Source: a virus
DNA: 32,952 bases
Reading direction: 5' to 3' (one strand)
Virus record (IMG/VR): IMGVR_UViG_3300042893_001734
Coordinates: 1-32,952 of that record
The number at the start of each line of letters is the position of its first letter. Position 1 is the stretch's first letter. Positions 10,601-16,385 of the stretch are shown here, one piece after another. Made by a program: the position numbers and the translations under genes. The notes beneath the pieces are model-generated. The model was not told the origin of the DNA. It worked only from the letters and a program-made list of their open reading frames with translations, and made no database searches.

Positions 10601-11888
10601 TGTTAAAACATTCAAAGGGAAAACATTTAATGGTTATAATAATAATTACGCCATAATAGAATTAACTAAAGATTATTATAGTAGAAGTGATTATTTTGTT
10701 CCTGGAAAAAGTGCCTGTGTTGACGTTCAAAAATTAAACGGTAAAGTTTCTAAACCTATTGCAATTTTTGAATCAATTGATAAGTTTCTTGATTTTATGA
10801 TTTCATCATTAACAACTGATATTGATAGAATTTATGGTGATACTGGATTAGGTATTACTAAATATTATGCTTGTTATTGGTCTAACCCTAGTGTTACGGA
10901 AGAGTATTTTGATTCAAAAGAAGTGAGTGAGTTTACACAATTAAGTAAAACATTCCAAGATGCATTTAAGAGTGCTGCGGATGCTAAATTAGATGCTTCT
11001 GCCACACAAGACCTAAGACTTTCAACTAAAAACACACTCACTCTTAATATAAATGTAAATGCTGGCGTAACTCCAGTTCCAAATAACTTGAATACTACAC
11101 CATCATCAACACCTGTTTGTCCTATTCCAACAATAATTTCATTCTCACCATTAACGGGTACTAAACAAACAATATTAAGTATTGTTGGAACTGACTTAGA
11201 ACTTACGACCGGAATAACTATTAATAATGTTACAACGACTGAGTTTACAATTAATGCTAGTACAAATTTAAATGTTATTGTGCCTTATAATAATAATGGG
11301 TTAACAAATCTTCAACAAAATCCAATAGTTATTAGAAGTATTAATGGTAATGTAATAAGTTCAAATCTTTTTACTTATAATCCATTGCAAACCGAACCAC
11401 AACCACCAACATCAGTACCAGGTGTTCCTTTAAATGCCAACACACAACCACAACAAACAGGCCCATTAGTTATGAATGGGTCAATCACATATAATTCTAA
11501 TGGTAGTACTAATTCGTTATTGGTTACAATTAACCCGGACGCGGGTCTTTGGGATATATTATCAGGTCAAACTGAATGGACTTGGAGAGCAATTAAAAAA
11601 GCGGAGGGACCAAACAATACAACATTTGATTTTGTCGTGGCTGAAGGAGAATTCTCAAATGACTTGGCATCTTATGTTAGTTCTAATAAACAATCATTTA
11701 GTGTTAATCGTACTGATATTTTAAATATTATAAAACAAACTATGAACGATGATGTTGAATTTAATCAGATATCGTCAGTTGAGTCAAAAATATCTTTATT
11801 GGCTTTATCGCCAAACTCATTTGCTGACCCCAACAATATAATACCTCCAGCGTTCCAATCATTTACATTCAACATTAACATAATTTAA
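4605..11888 (+). CDS. Giant baseplate hub-like protein (2427 aa) with lysozyme-like segment and IPT/TIG domain
   Basis: The start ATG lies 11 nt inside the gp53-like gene; no better start is visible. Residues about 160-250 form a conserved-looking beta-rich stretch (LEDIQGRALFQLG, YYGQAIKYQ). Residues about 1690-1900 end in a pattern typical of gp27/gpD-like hub domains: VSMGNALIQPTMYFNLRHVP, FNGPYLITEVKHTV, FQTSFSGIRQG. Residues about 1955-2140 resemble a phage lysozyme/glucosaminidase-like module (GYNNNYAIIE near 2010, then F-x-S-x-D-x-F-L-D-F), but the usual catalytic Glu is not apparent. Residues about 2172-2262 look like an IPT/TIG immunoglobulin-like domain (PTIISFSPLTGTKQTILSIVG, ending SNLFTYNP). 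T4 gp5 also joins lysozyme to a hub, so a hub fusion is plausible. The protein is far larger than gp5 plus gp27. Hub assignment is inference. Confidence 0.7.
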   Translation: MAGNRPGDNSGNILVDFDYNNIIVVDPNKTIDAFGNIAERLVDHENLVMYANLEAEVVPRTKLSVGGSPEDRIRTISVAKMNFLRPTEGTYLSTGYYDELTGKDSINQKGVNQLKEETIIGPNNQAYKKMSPVEEGKVVDSGLLGITSIEVSTNTSFIPTVTILLEDIQGRALFQLGNSSPYAAFFNLPYCPFYLTLKGYYGQAIKYQLNLRTFNASYNSFSGNYQVRLEFVGYKFNILNEISIGNLLATPHMYSTRYDVSRPTGTLELGKNSSALGVRVSEPTNSQDNVVTQIVSERGYEKIVEVYSEYKAKKLIPEDFPELTVAQLMSKLSNFEKSIIASYPPANVQPLTDIRQYKDVLSAYFNQIRGASNSWFKTYMNPKPIVLVTGQYVYTFKNQYLTPANAQVRETAKSLLNGQIKEYNDLLASNPVLGKKGLSPIKNSIVYGMFTIDIDFESVDLLKTLQEQTGITSPTNEDLVNIKKYIEDILRPFQETTKGTQQNPSKVSKINEPLYVFDGEDKFDRTISQIETEANKKLSEYETVISADLARKIENSDTGIGFKPSVRNICAVVMASAEGFIRLLDDVHTNAWNVKYDPVRKEVIINNQTAAQGTDTRGNVPVAPTALNNNSNYANSQIPVYPWPQFFVETPDDKKGRFQLKYIGDPSVVGVTKGYLYEKWPEVEFVEEFMRGLTQKFNPPIVQPPTDNGQTTKVININAIEFPSIGLAYANKEEVKFFYEIWERQFLTSNYSGFIRANQNQRNQLINLNIETETNNIVLGLGISSPYITFKLKNWNLSEPSYDLFLQSISNDGTGRSYQEFSRDLFVTPYIKNLTENSFNILSIKDLGKIPQESPSSEALTQLVKNASNTPLVVDTYPFTNPSWVENNMSSSNLSKGELVYDTKNVMTVFDERNVIANFTSVYNKTTNRPVTNFSYLNPTTPSLNNIVGLDAFFKGREVSDFVPTEGYVNYISPTLSLSTQTITSILNTPYFINAIQNGVYNWRRNDKYPYIQAAYLFLNSLPLASLRERYKTLDSSNDLDYIASCFKKFGAIHKMPYAWILKLGSVWYRYKTYKEQGVDIIDSAWKNFNYKENFDPITSAETKTYEFTFDGVKQITLQEQTTSNIKIQTGFFPKVINDFNVFYKGYDLYVNYTDKEIQKSVNEGMKVYNFDDSNFNATQNNTTLNFQTWSVILPDNIEDPTTSSEPCEVPPSIAVTGPKYFVVPSFGSVLANQAELNCVSNGATKVDLTNNESMYNGSVRLLWSTPNYGYFDANQVVKPQPDSYVNKILPNTSSQAPFTLLSSDEYSKIEEIFSVFDRSILDKLEQEFLNFCKPIADIDLGPQVQVAIGVSPVDINAVYKNFQYLFRSLMSVTTKQSTTTNEEYFNVLAENQLGVFTNTMKSFLEYDVLLKYGNPANYKRRIFNSFLSQNLTTPTVVDPIQFDPYVFNTLPGGGTITLEQSKLSYPQQWATLETEVGFSTIQNLIYSDSGSYITDFFIDNNIGFNTQNITLCAPLVKMYATQKLYSPSITSDGFKQTIQSYLQQTANFQNDLLNTLLTQVRDKLPNQDQLPEKTIKSVIDGQQSKVENYEVFKALNDKWIAGSDYKSKTLFEDFMFLDRASRNIGDTIIIDIFALRDAFGDVENNKALNLRMSVFTFLSSMLINNKFNVMPLPSYVNFYNIQEVDGTTISQNKEGSLKFADNMWGTFLDVDYRKSTPKMVCFYTGLPSQYLDLPEGNSRYRDDAFEMRRASDNPLMEDWQNKSDYALSNRCVGFNVDLGIRNQNIFYSFNVSMDSGKATSESILAELDMSNQANGRNSTTQNVGIYNYYKQRSYTCQVVSMGNALIQPTMYFNLRHVPLFNGPYLITEVKHTVQPGIFQTSFSGIRQGIYDLPAIDNYLQSVNQNLLTQIESLLKVKKDSTVSERITEINKAAQIQQTGNNVAAATNSCINGLVPAYISYGDFVTTLGTSLNPTQLVDAIKAKTSNPRLQLLIYMICYVKTFKGKTFNGYNNNYAIIELTKDYYSRSDYFVPGKSACVDVQKLNGKVSKPIAIFESIDKFLDFMISSLTTDIDRIYGDTGLGITKYYACYWSNPSVTEEYFDSKEVSEFTQLSKTFQDAFKSAADAKLDASATQDLRLSTKNTLTLNINVNAGVTPVPNNLNTTPSSTPVCPIPTIISFSPLTGTKQTILSIVGTDLELTTGITINNVTTTEFTINASTNLNVIVPYNNNGLTNLQQNPIVIRSINGNVISSNLFTYNPLQTEPQPPTSVPGVPLNANTQPQQTGPLVMNGSITYNSNGSTNSLLVTINPDAGLWDILSGQTEWTWRAIKKAEGPNNTTFDFVVAEGEFSNDLASYVSSNKQSFSVNRTDILNIIKQTMNDDVEFNQISSVESKISLLALSPNSFADPNNIIPPAFQSFTFNINII

Positions 11889-11899
11889 CACATAACCGA

Positions 11900-11912
11900 T
11901 ATATTTATATTA
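11900..11912 (+). promoter_or_regulatory. Candidate phage promoter element TATATTTATATTA
   Basis: This is an identical copy of the 13-mer at 12900-12912 and differs at one base from the one at 19867-19879. It lies in the 35-nt gap before the 74-residue gene, with its TATTTAT core starting 22 nt before the ATG. No TTTG or TTGACA element lies about 20 nt upstream, which fits a phage late-type promoter made only of a -10 element. The background is very AT-rich, so the assignment is tentative. Confidence 0.35.
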
Positions 11913-11923
11913 AAAAGATTTTT

Positions 11924-12148
11924 ATGAGCTTAAAATCAACATTAGACAATTACTTAGGAAAATCAGTTAGATATTCTGAAGAAGATAACGGAGACGGAAC
12001 TAAACAAGTATGTGATTTAGATACTGGTGACTGTTATACTGTAAGAGAAAGAGACGGCTTAATTGAAAGAGCTGGTCATATGACTACTGCTAATAGACAA
12101 GTTAGAGTAGAAACATCAAGAGGTGTTAAACAATTATTAAACGGATAA
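11924..12148 (+). CDS. Small hypothetical protein (74 aa)
   Basis: I do not recognise this family. The product is hydrophilic, has no signal peptide or membrane segment, and carries two cysteines flanking a short acidic stretch (CDLDTGDC, around residues 29-36). The C-terminal half (YTVRERDGLIERAGHMTT) looks like a small beta-rich fold. The ATG follows an A/T-rich leader without a Shine-Dalgarno sequence, and the TATATTTATATTA motif lies 12 nt upstream. The stop is only 2 nt before the next ATG, so the pair is probably co-transcribed and ends at the terminator at 12846. It lies between the hub-like gene and the replication island; a minor virion or assembly protein is possible but unsupported. 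Confidence 0.7.
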   Translation: MSLKSTLDNYLGKSVRYSEEDNGDGTKQVCDLDTGDCYTVRERDGLIERAGHMTTANRQVRVETSRGVKQLLNG

Positions 12149-12150
12149 TA

Positions 12151-12816
12151 ATGGCAATAGATAAAAAAATATTAAACGAAATTGAAAGATACAGAAGTAT
12201 CAATCGATATATTACAGAGCAAGCTGCTCCTGAACCTACAGAGTTAGATGCTTTAATGGCACCTGCTCCTGGTGAAATTGCTCCCCCGCCTGCTCCTGGT
12301 GGAGAAGTTGCGGCACCTGAAATGGCAGAACCTGCGGTTATCGATGTGGCTAATGACCCTGATGTTGAAAAGGTTGACGAAAAAGGTGAGACTGAAGAAA
12401 AAACTGAAACTGAAGAAAGTGGAAGTGAAGAACTTGATGTAACTGATTTGGTTGATTCTCAAAAAAATATTGAAAAAAAACAAGACGATTACTTTGAAAA
12501 TTTATTTGGTCAAATAAATAAATTGGAATCAAGATTAGGTGAGATGGATGCGATTATGAATAAACTTAACGACCTTGAAACCAAGATTGAAAAGTATAGA
12601 GAAAAAACCCCTCAAGAAAAATTGGAGTTAAGAACCTATGATTCATATCCATTTAATCAAAAACTTTCAGATTTCTTTGATGATAAGAAAGAAGATATGG
12701 AAAAGACGGGAAAAAATGATTATGTTTTAACTCCTGACCAAGTAACGGATATTAATGTGAATGATATTAAAGGTTCATTCCAACCGTCAAGTAATCCTGA
12801 TAATAATATGAGATAA
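12151..12816 (+). CDS. Acidic coiled-coil hypothetical protein (221 aa)
   Basis: The function is not recognised. Residues 1-25 are a basic, helical N-terminus. Residues about 25-60 are rich in Ala and Pro (APAPGEIAPPPAPGGE), residues about 65-100 are strongly acidic, and residues about 102-152 form a heptad-like coiled coil (KLESRLGEMDAIMNKLNDLE). The C-terminus is a polar tail with the motif YDSYPFNQKLSDFF. This layout of flexible acidic linker plus coiled coil is seen in phage scaffold, core and assembly factors, but also in many unrelated proteins, so I do not assign a role. It starts 2 nt after the 74-residue gene and is the last gene before a strong intrinsic terminator. Confidence 0.75.
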   Translation: MAIDKKILNEIERYRSINRYITEQAAPEPTELDALMAPAPGEIAPPPAPGGEVAAPEMAEPAVIDVANDPDVEKVDEKGETEEKTETEESGSEELDVTDLVDSQKNIEKKQDDYFENLFGQINKLESRLGEMDAIMNKLNDLETKIEKYREKTPQEKLELRTYDSYPFNQKLSDFFDDKKEDMEKTGKNDYVLTPDQVTDINVNDIKGSFQPSSNPDNNMR

Positions 12817-12845
12817 TCTCGTATTGTATTGGTATTAAATAATTT

Positions 12846-12874
12846 AAAGGGTCTTGTAATAAAGACCTTTTTTT
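12846..12874 (+). terminator. Rho-independent terminator
   Basis: A 10-bp stem pairs 12846-12855 with 12862-12871 (core GGTCTT/AAGACC, one G-U pair), closed by a 6-nt loop. It runs into an uninterrupted T tract at 12868-12874. It lies 30 nt after the stop of the 221-residue gene and just before the promoter of the gp32-like gene, so it separates the first baseplate transcript from the replication island. Confidence 0.85.
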
Positions 12875-12875
12875 A

Positions 12876-12907
12876 TTTGACAAAGTGATAAACTTGGCGT
12901 ATATTTA
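12876..12907 (+). promoter_or_regulatory. Bacteroidota-type promoter of the gp32-like gene
   Basis: TTTG at 12876-12879 (also readable as TTGACA, 12877-12882) is followed after exactly 20 nt by TATATTTA at 12900-12907. The known Bacteroidota housekeeping promoter is TTTG, 19-21 nt, TAnnTTTG; seven of the eight -7 positions can be satisfied here, the final G being A. The start ATG at 12934 leaves a leader of roughly 20 nt without a Shine-Dalgarno sequence. The same -7 region belongs to the recurring 13-mer TATATTTATATTA. Confidence 0.6.
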
Positions 12908-12933
12908 TATTACACAATTTAAAAATTATACAT

Positions 12934-13794
12934 ATGATGAGTTCATTAGACGCCGTATTGGCACAGTACGAAAAATCACAACAAGGTGGGGGCGGAGCCC
13001 AAGGTAAAATGTCACAAGACGAAAGAATGAAAAAGTATTTCGCTTGTATCCTTTCTGACAAAGAGAAATCAGGACAACGTAGAATACGTATTCTACCAAC
13101 ACCAGATGGTTCTTCACCATTCAAAGAAGCATGGTACCACGAAATTCAAGTTGGTGGACAATGGAACAAATTCTTTGACCCAGGAAAAAATGACAACGAA
13201 CGTTCACCTTTGAATGAGGTTTACGAAGAGTTGATGTCTACGGGTAAAGAATCTGACAAAGAATTAGCAAAACAATACAAGTCTCGTAAGTTTTACATCG
13301 TTAAAGTTATCGACCGTGATAACGAAGCTGATGGTGTTAAATTTTGGAGATTTAAACACAACTACAAGAATGATGGTATCTTAGATAAAATCATTCCGAT
13401 TTGGAGAAACAAAGGTGATATCACTGACCCTGAAAAAGGACGTGACCTTATTATCGAATTAAGTAAATCTAAAACACCAGCAGGTAAAGAATACACAAGT
13501 ATTTCTACAATCATGTATGATGACCCAACTCCTGTTCATGAAGACAAAGTTCAAGCTAACGCTTGGATTAATGACGAGATGACTTGGTTGGATGTATATT
13601 CTAAAAAACCTGTTGATTATCTTGAAGCAATCGCTCGTGGTGAAACACCAAAATGGGATTCAGATAAGGGTGGATATGTTTATGAAAATTCATCTCAAGA
13701 AACAACTACTATCGGTGGTAAAAAATCGGCAGAAAAAGTTGAAGAAGTTGACCCACAAGCTGACGCTGAGGTTGATACAGAATTACCTTTCTAA
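12934..13794 (+). CDS. gp32: gp32-like single-stranded DNA-binding protein
   Basis: The 286-residue product matches the T4 gp32 plan: a short N-terminal arm, a core starting with RRIRILP (residues 49-55), then WYHEIQVGGQWNKFF and FYIVKVIDRDN, and an acidic C-terminal tail. It would coat ssDNA at forks and recombination intermediates and recruit UvsX and helicase. The zinc-binding Cys/His cluster of T4 gp32 is not present: the whole protein has one cysteine (C38), and the equivalent region reads FFDPGKNDNERSPL. The C-terminus ends DTELPF, resembling the DDDIPF tip of bacterial SSB rather than a T4-type tail. Seven of 11 arginines use CGT, whereas neighbouring structural genes use almost only AGA, consistent with high expression. 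Two ATGs lie in tandem (12934 and 12937); either could be used. Confidence 0.85.
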   Translation: MMSSLDAVLAQYEKSQQGGGGAQGKMSQDERMKKYFACILSDKEKSGQRRIRILPTPDGSSPFKEAWYHEIQVGGQWNKFFDPGKNDNERSPLNEVYEELMSTGKESDKELAKQYKSRKFYIVKVIDRDNEADGVKFWRFKHNYKNDGILDKIIPIWRNKGDITDPEKGRDLIIELSKSKTPAGKEYTSISTIMYDDPTPVHEDKVQANAWINDEMTWLDVYSKKPVDYLEAIARGETPKWDSDKGGYVYENSSQETTTIGGKKSAEKVEEVDPQADAEVDTELPF

Positions 13795-13806
13795 TAAACA
13801 AAACAC

Positions 13807-13842
13807 ATCATGTATGGTATCTTGTATGGTACCATACATGAT
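13807..13842 (+). promoter_or_regulatory. Long hairpin between the gp32-like gene and uvsX
   Basis: A perfect 13-bp inverted repeat, ATCATGTATGGTA (13807-13819) with TACCATACATGAT (13830-13842), encloses a 10-nt loop. Inside it TGTATGGTA is directly repeated (13811-13819, 13824-13832), and the second copy belongs to a 16-bp perfect palindrome at 13824-13839. The two structures cannot form together. No clean T tract follows, so it may act as an RNA processing, stability or control site, or as a weak terminator, rather than a standard terminator. Confidence 0.6.
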
Positions 13843-13858
13843 TTAATTTATATCACAC

Positions 13859-14863
13859 ATGGCAATTAAAAAGAACGATTTCAGTTCAGTTAAAAAGAAG
13901 TTTTCCACTTCTGCAAAATATAAACCACAAAGATTTTTTGACTTAGGTTCTGATTTCTTGGATGCTGTTGGATTACCTGGTCCGGCTATTGGACATTTGA
14001 ATATGTTCTTGGGTCACTCTGATACGGGAAAAACAACTGCTTTGGTTAAAACTGCGGTGGATGCTCAGAAAAAAGGTATATTACCTGTGTTTATTATTAC
14101 GGAACAGAAATGGTCTTTTGAACACGCAAAACTTATGGGTTTTGATTGTGAAGAGGTTGTTGATGAAACAACGGGTGAAGTTGATTGGGATGGATTTTAT
14201 ATCTTCAACAACAACTTTAACTACATCGAACAAATTACAGATTATATCAATTCATTATTGGATGCACAAGAAAAAGGTGAATTAGATTATAGTTTATTAT
14301 TCTTATGGGATTCTGTTGGTTCAGTTCCTTGTAAGATGACGTTCGAAGGTAAAGGTGGAAAGCAACACAACGCATCAACACTTGCCGACAAAATTGGTAT
14401 GGGTATTAACCAACGTATTTCAGGTTCACGTAAAGCGGATTCAAAATTTGAGAACACATTGGTTATCGTTAATCAACCTTGGGTTGAATTACCTGATAAT
14501 CCTTTTGGTCAACCAAAAATTAAAGCAAAAGGTGGTGAAGCAATTTGGTTAAACTCATCTTTGGTATTCTTATTTGGAAATCAAAAGGGAGCGGGAACAA
14601 CAAAGATTACTGCTACCAAAGACAAACGAAGTGTTAAGTTCGCTTCAAGAACAAAGGTATCTGTTATGAAAAACCACATCAATGGTTTGGGTTATGAAGA
14701 TGGAAAGATTATTGTAACACCTCACGGATTTTTGGCGGGTAAGGATAGTACTGAAGAAAAAGAATCTATTGAATCATACAAAAAAGAATATGCTGACTAT
14801 TGGAAAGATATTCTTGGAGTTAGTTCTTTAGATTTTGACTTGAAAGAAGAAAAAGAAGATTAG
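13859..14863 (+). CDS. uvsX: UvsX recombinase (phage RecA)
   Basis: The 334-residue product is a RecA-fold strand-exchange ATPase of the T4 UvsX type. The Walker A motif is GHSDTGKTT (residues 52-60), Walker B ends LLFLWDS (D151), and a candidate catalytic Glu lies in ITEQKWSFEHA (E82). The loop KAKGGEAIW (222-230) corresponds to DNA-binding loop 2. T4 UvsX is 391 residues, so this one is shorter, with an acidic C-terminus (DLKEEKED). It would load on gp32-coated ssDNA for recombination-dependent replication and repair. It follows the gp32-like gene by 64 nt that hold a long hairpin, and the RNase H gene follows 30 nt later. Confidence 0.92.
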   Translation: MAIKKNDFSSVKKKFSTSAKYKPQRFFDLGSDFLDAVGLPGPAIGHLNMFLGHSDTGKTTALVKTAVDAQKKGILPVFIITEQKWSFEHAKLMGFDCEEVVDETTGEVDWDGFYIFNNNFNYIEQITDYINSLLDAQEKGELDYSLLFLWDSVGSVPCKMTFEGKGGKQHNASTLADKIGMGINQRISGSRKADSKFENTLVIVNQPWVELPDNPFGQPKIKAKGGEAIWLNSSLVFLFGNQKGAGTTKITATKDKRSVKFASRTKVSVMKNHINGLGYEDGKIIVTPHGFLAGKDSTEEKESIESYKKEYADYWKDILGVSSLDFDLKEEKED

Positions 14864-14893
14864 TTTTATTGTTACACCTTTTAAATCACGATT

Positions 14894-15895
14894 GTGATTA
14901 ATACACTATTAGTAGACGGAGATAATTTATTTAAAATAGGATTCCACGGAGTTAAAGAATTATTTAGCGACGGGGACCACGTGGGTGGTGTTTATCATTT
15001 TATAAACACCATTCGCAAATTCCTTGAGGAACATAACCACGATAAGGTAATTGTGTTTTGGGATGGTGATTCTAATTCATCAGTAAGGAAAGCTTTATAT
15101 CCCCAATATAAAGCCAATAGAAGACAAGATATGAATGAGTATAAGTACGAATCATATCTAAATCAAAAATCACGAGTTAAGGAATATCTTGAAGAAGTTT
15201 TTGTAAGACAGGTTGAGTTAATTAATAACGAAGCCGATGACCTTATTGCTTATTATTGTCAGATGGCAAAGGACGAGAATATTATCGTTTTTTCCTCAGA
15301 TAAAGACCTCACACAACTTATCTCCGAGAGAGTGACCATCTACTCCCCAAATGCAAAACAATACTTTAGACAGGGGGATATGATTACCCTTAATAAAGTT
15401 CAATTCCCTCACTATAATGTTTTATTATGTAAAATCTTAACGGGGGATAAATCGGACAATATTAATGGAATCGAGGGGTTAGGAGAAAAAACTTTAATTA
15501 AGTTTTTCCCTGAAATAACAAAACAACCTCTTAATGTAGAGGAAATTATGGGTTCAGCTCAGGTATTATCAGAGACCAACAAATCAAAAACTTTGTCAAA
15601 TATTTTGACTGGTAAGACAAAAAGTGGTATATTTGGAGAACAATACTACAAAACAAACTTAAAGATTGTGGATTTATCCAATCCATTAATCACAGATGAA
15701 GGGAAAGAATTGGTATCACAAATCTTAACCGACACAATTGACCCCACAGATAGGGGATATCGTAATTTGATGAGAATGATGATGGACGATGGTCTATTCA
15801 AATATCTTCCAAAGAACGATGAGGCTTGGGTTGAATTCCTTAAGCCGTTTATGAAACTAACAAGAAAAGAAAAAAGAAACACAAACCAAAAGTAA
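14894..15895 (+). CDS. rnh: T4 RNase H/FEN-type 5'-3' nuclease
   Basis: The 333-residue product is a PIN/FEN-family 5' nuclease that would remove RNA primers and flaps at the lagging strand. The two-metal acidic residues are visible: D8 and D10 (LLVDGDN), D57/D59 (VFWDGD), E113/D115/D116 (NNEADDL), D136/D138 (SSDKDL), and D185/D188 in the helix-hairpin-helix entry GDKSDNINGIEGLGEKT. The helical-arch basic motif YKANRR is at 72-77. Length is near T4 RNase H (305). The frame begins with GTG at 14894 (VINTLLVDGD at the DNA level), with no ATG before the first catalytic Asp, so GTG is the likely start. The gene sits between uvsX and the helicase gene, 4 nt before the next gene. Confidence 0.88.
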   Translation: MINTLLVDGDNLFKIGFHGVKELFSDGDHVGGVYHFINTIRKFLEEHNHDKVIVFWDGDSNSSVRKALYPQYKANRRQDMNEYKYESYLNQKSRVKEYLEEVFVRQVELINNEADDLIAYYCQMAKDENIIVFSSDKDLTQLISERVTIYSPNAKQYFRQGDMITLNKVQFPHYNVLLCKILTGDKSDNINGIEGLGEKTLIKFFPEITKQPLNVEEIMGSAQVLSETNKSKTLSNILTGKTKSGIFGEQYYKTNLKIVDLSNPLITDEGKELVSQILTDTIDPTDRGYRNLMRMMMDDGLFKYLPKNDEAWVEFLKPFMKLTRKEKRNTNQK

Positions 15896-15899
15896 AATT

Positions 15900-16331
15900 A
15901 TGAAAGAGCAAGAAAGTACCAAGATGGAATTTCTATTGACGTTGAATGGCAACATTGTTGTTCAAAGATTTTTTAACGTAAGGGGATATAACCCTAATTC
16001 GAAGAACTCGAGTGAGTTGTATTCGTATGTTAAATCATTACAAGATGAGTTGGAGTATTATTTAAAAATGAAGACGGTAATCTATATGTTGGACTACCAA
16101 GATTCAATTGTGAATGACCCCGCAGTTATGGACACATCGTTCACCGATGGACCTGAAGATTTTAACATTTTCATCAAGTTGGGAGAGCAGACAATTTGTC
16201 ATAGAGTTTTTAACGGAAAATTATTTCCACCAAAAGTTCGTTATACAGTTGACGTACGACCAATTATCAAAGATGTTTTAAGGTCTTTAACTGACATTTT
16301 TTCAGACAAAAAATTAAGTTTTAATTTTTAG
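15900..16331 (+). CDS. Hypothetical protein in the replication island (143 aa)
   Basis: I do not recognise the family. The protein is soluble, with no signal peptide or membrane span. It begins with a polar stretch, then EFLLTLNGNIVVQRFFNVRGYNP (a beta-rich opening) and an EYYLKMKTVIYMLDYQDSI segment. Near its C-terminus it has VDVRPIIKDVLRSLTDIFS, predicted helical by eye. It starts 4 nt after the RNase H stop and lies 54 nt before the helicase gene, so it is very likely part of the replication transcript. T4 uses the helicase loader gp59 for loading gp41; this protein is smaller (gp59 is 217 residues) and shows no similarity I can see, so that role is only a positional guess. Confidence 0.75.
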   Translation: MKEQESTKMEFLLTLNGNIVVQRFFNVRGYNPNSKNSSELYSYVKSLQDELEYYLKMKTVIYMLDYQDSIVNDPAVMDTSFTDGPEDFNIFIKLGEQTICHRVFNGKLFPPKVRYTVDVRPIIKDVLRSLTDIFSDKKLSFNF

Positions 16332-16365
16332 ACTTTAAGGTAAGTAAGTAAATATTTAATAAAAC

Positions 16366-16375
16366 AAGGGGAGAG
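16366..16375 (+). promoter_or_regulatory. Purine-rich Shine-Dalgarno-like sequence before the helicase gene
   Basis: AAGGGGAGAG is the only strong Shine-Dalgarno-like run I noticed ahead of a start in this window. The GGAG lies about 12 nt before the ATG at 16386, which is somewhat far, so its role is uncertain. Other genes here start after A/T-rich leaders. Confidence 0.35.
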
Positions 16376-16385
16376 AAAACGCAAT

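Noticed and set aside
12253-12483. Minus-strand ORF under the acidic coiled-coil gene
   Set aside because: It is a low-complexity Phe/Ser-rich mirror of the acidic repeat on the other strand, with no leader or conserved motif; the + strand gene explains the region.
12873-13124. Minus-strand ORF across the gp32 promoter
   Set aside because: It overlaps a terminator, a promoter and the strongly recognised gp32-like gene and shows no protein motif.
13827-13836. GGTACC core of the palindrome as a restriction or recombination site
   Set aside because: A six-base site alone is no evidence; the longer stem and repeats are better seen as an RNA or binding structure.
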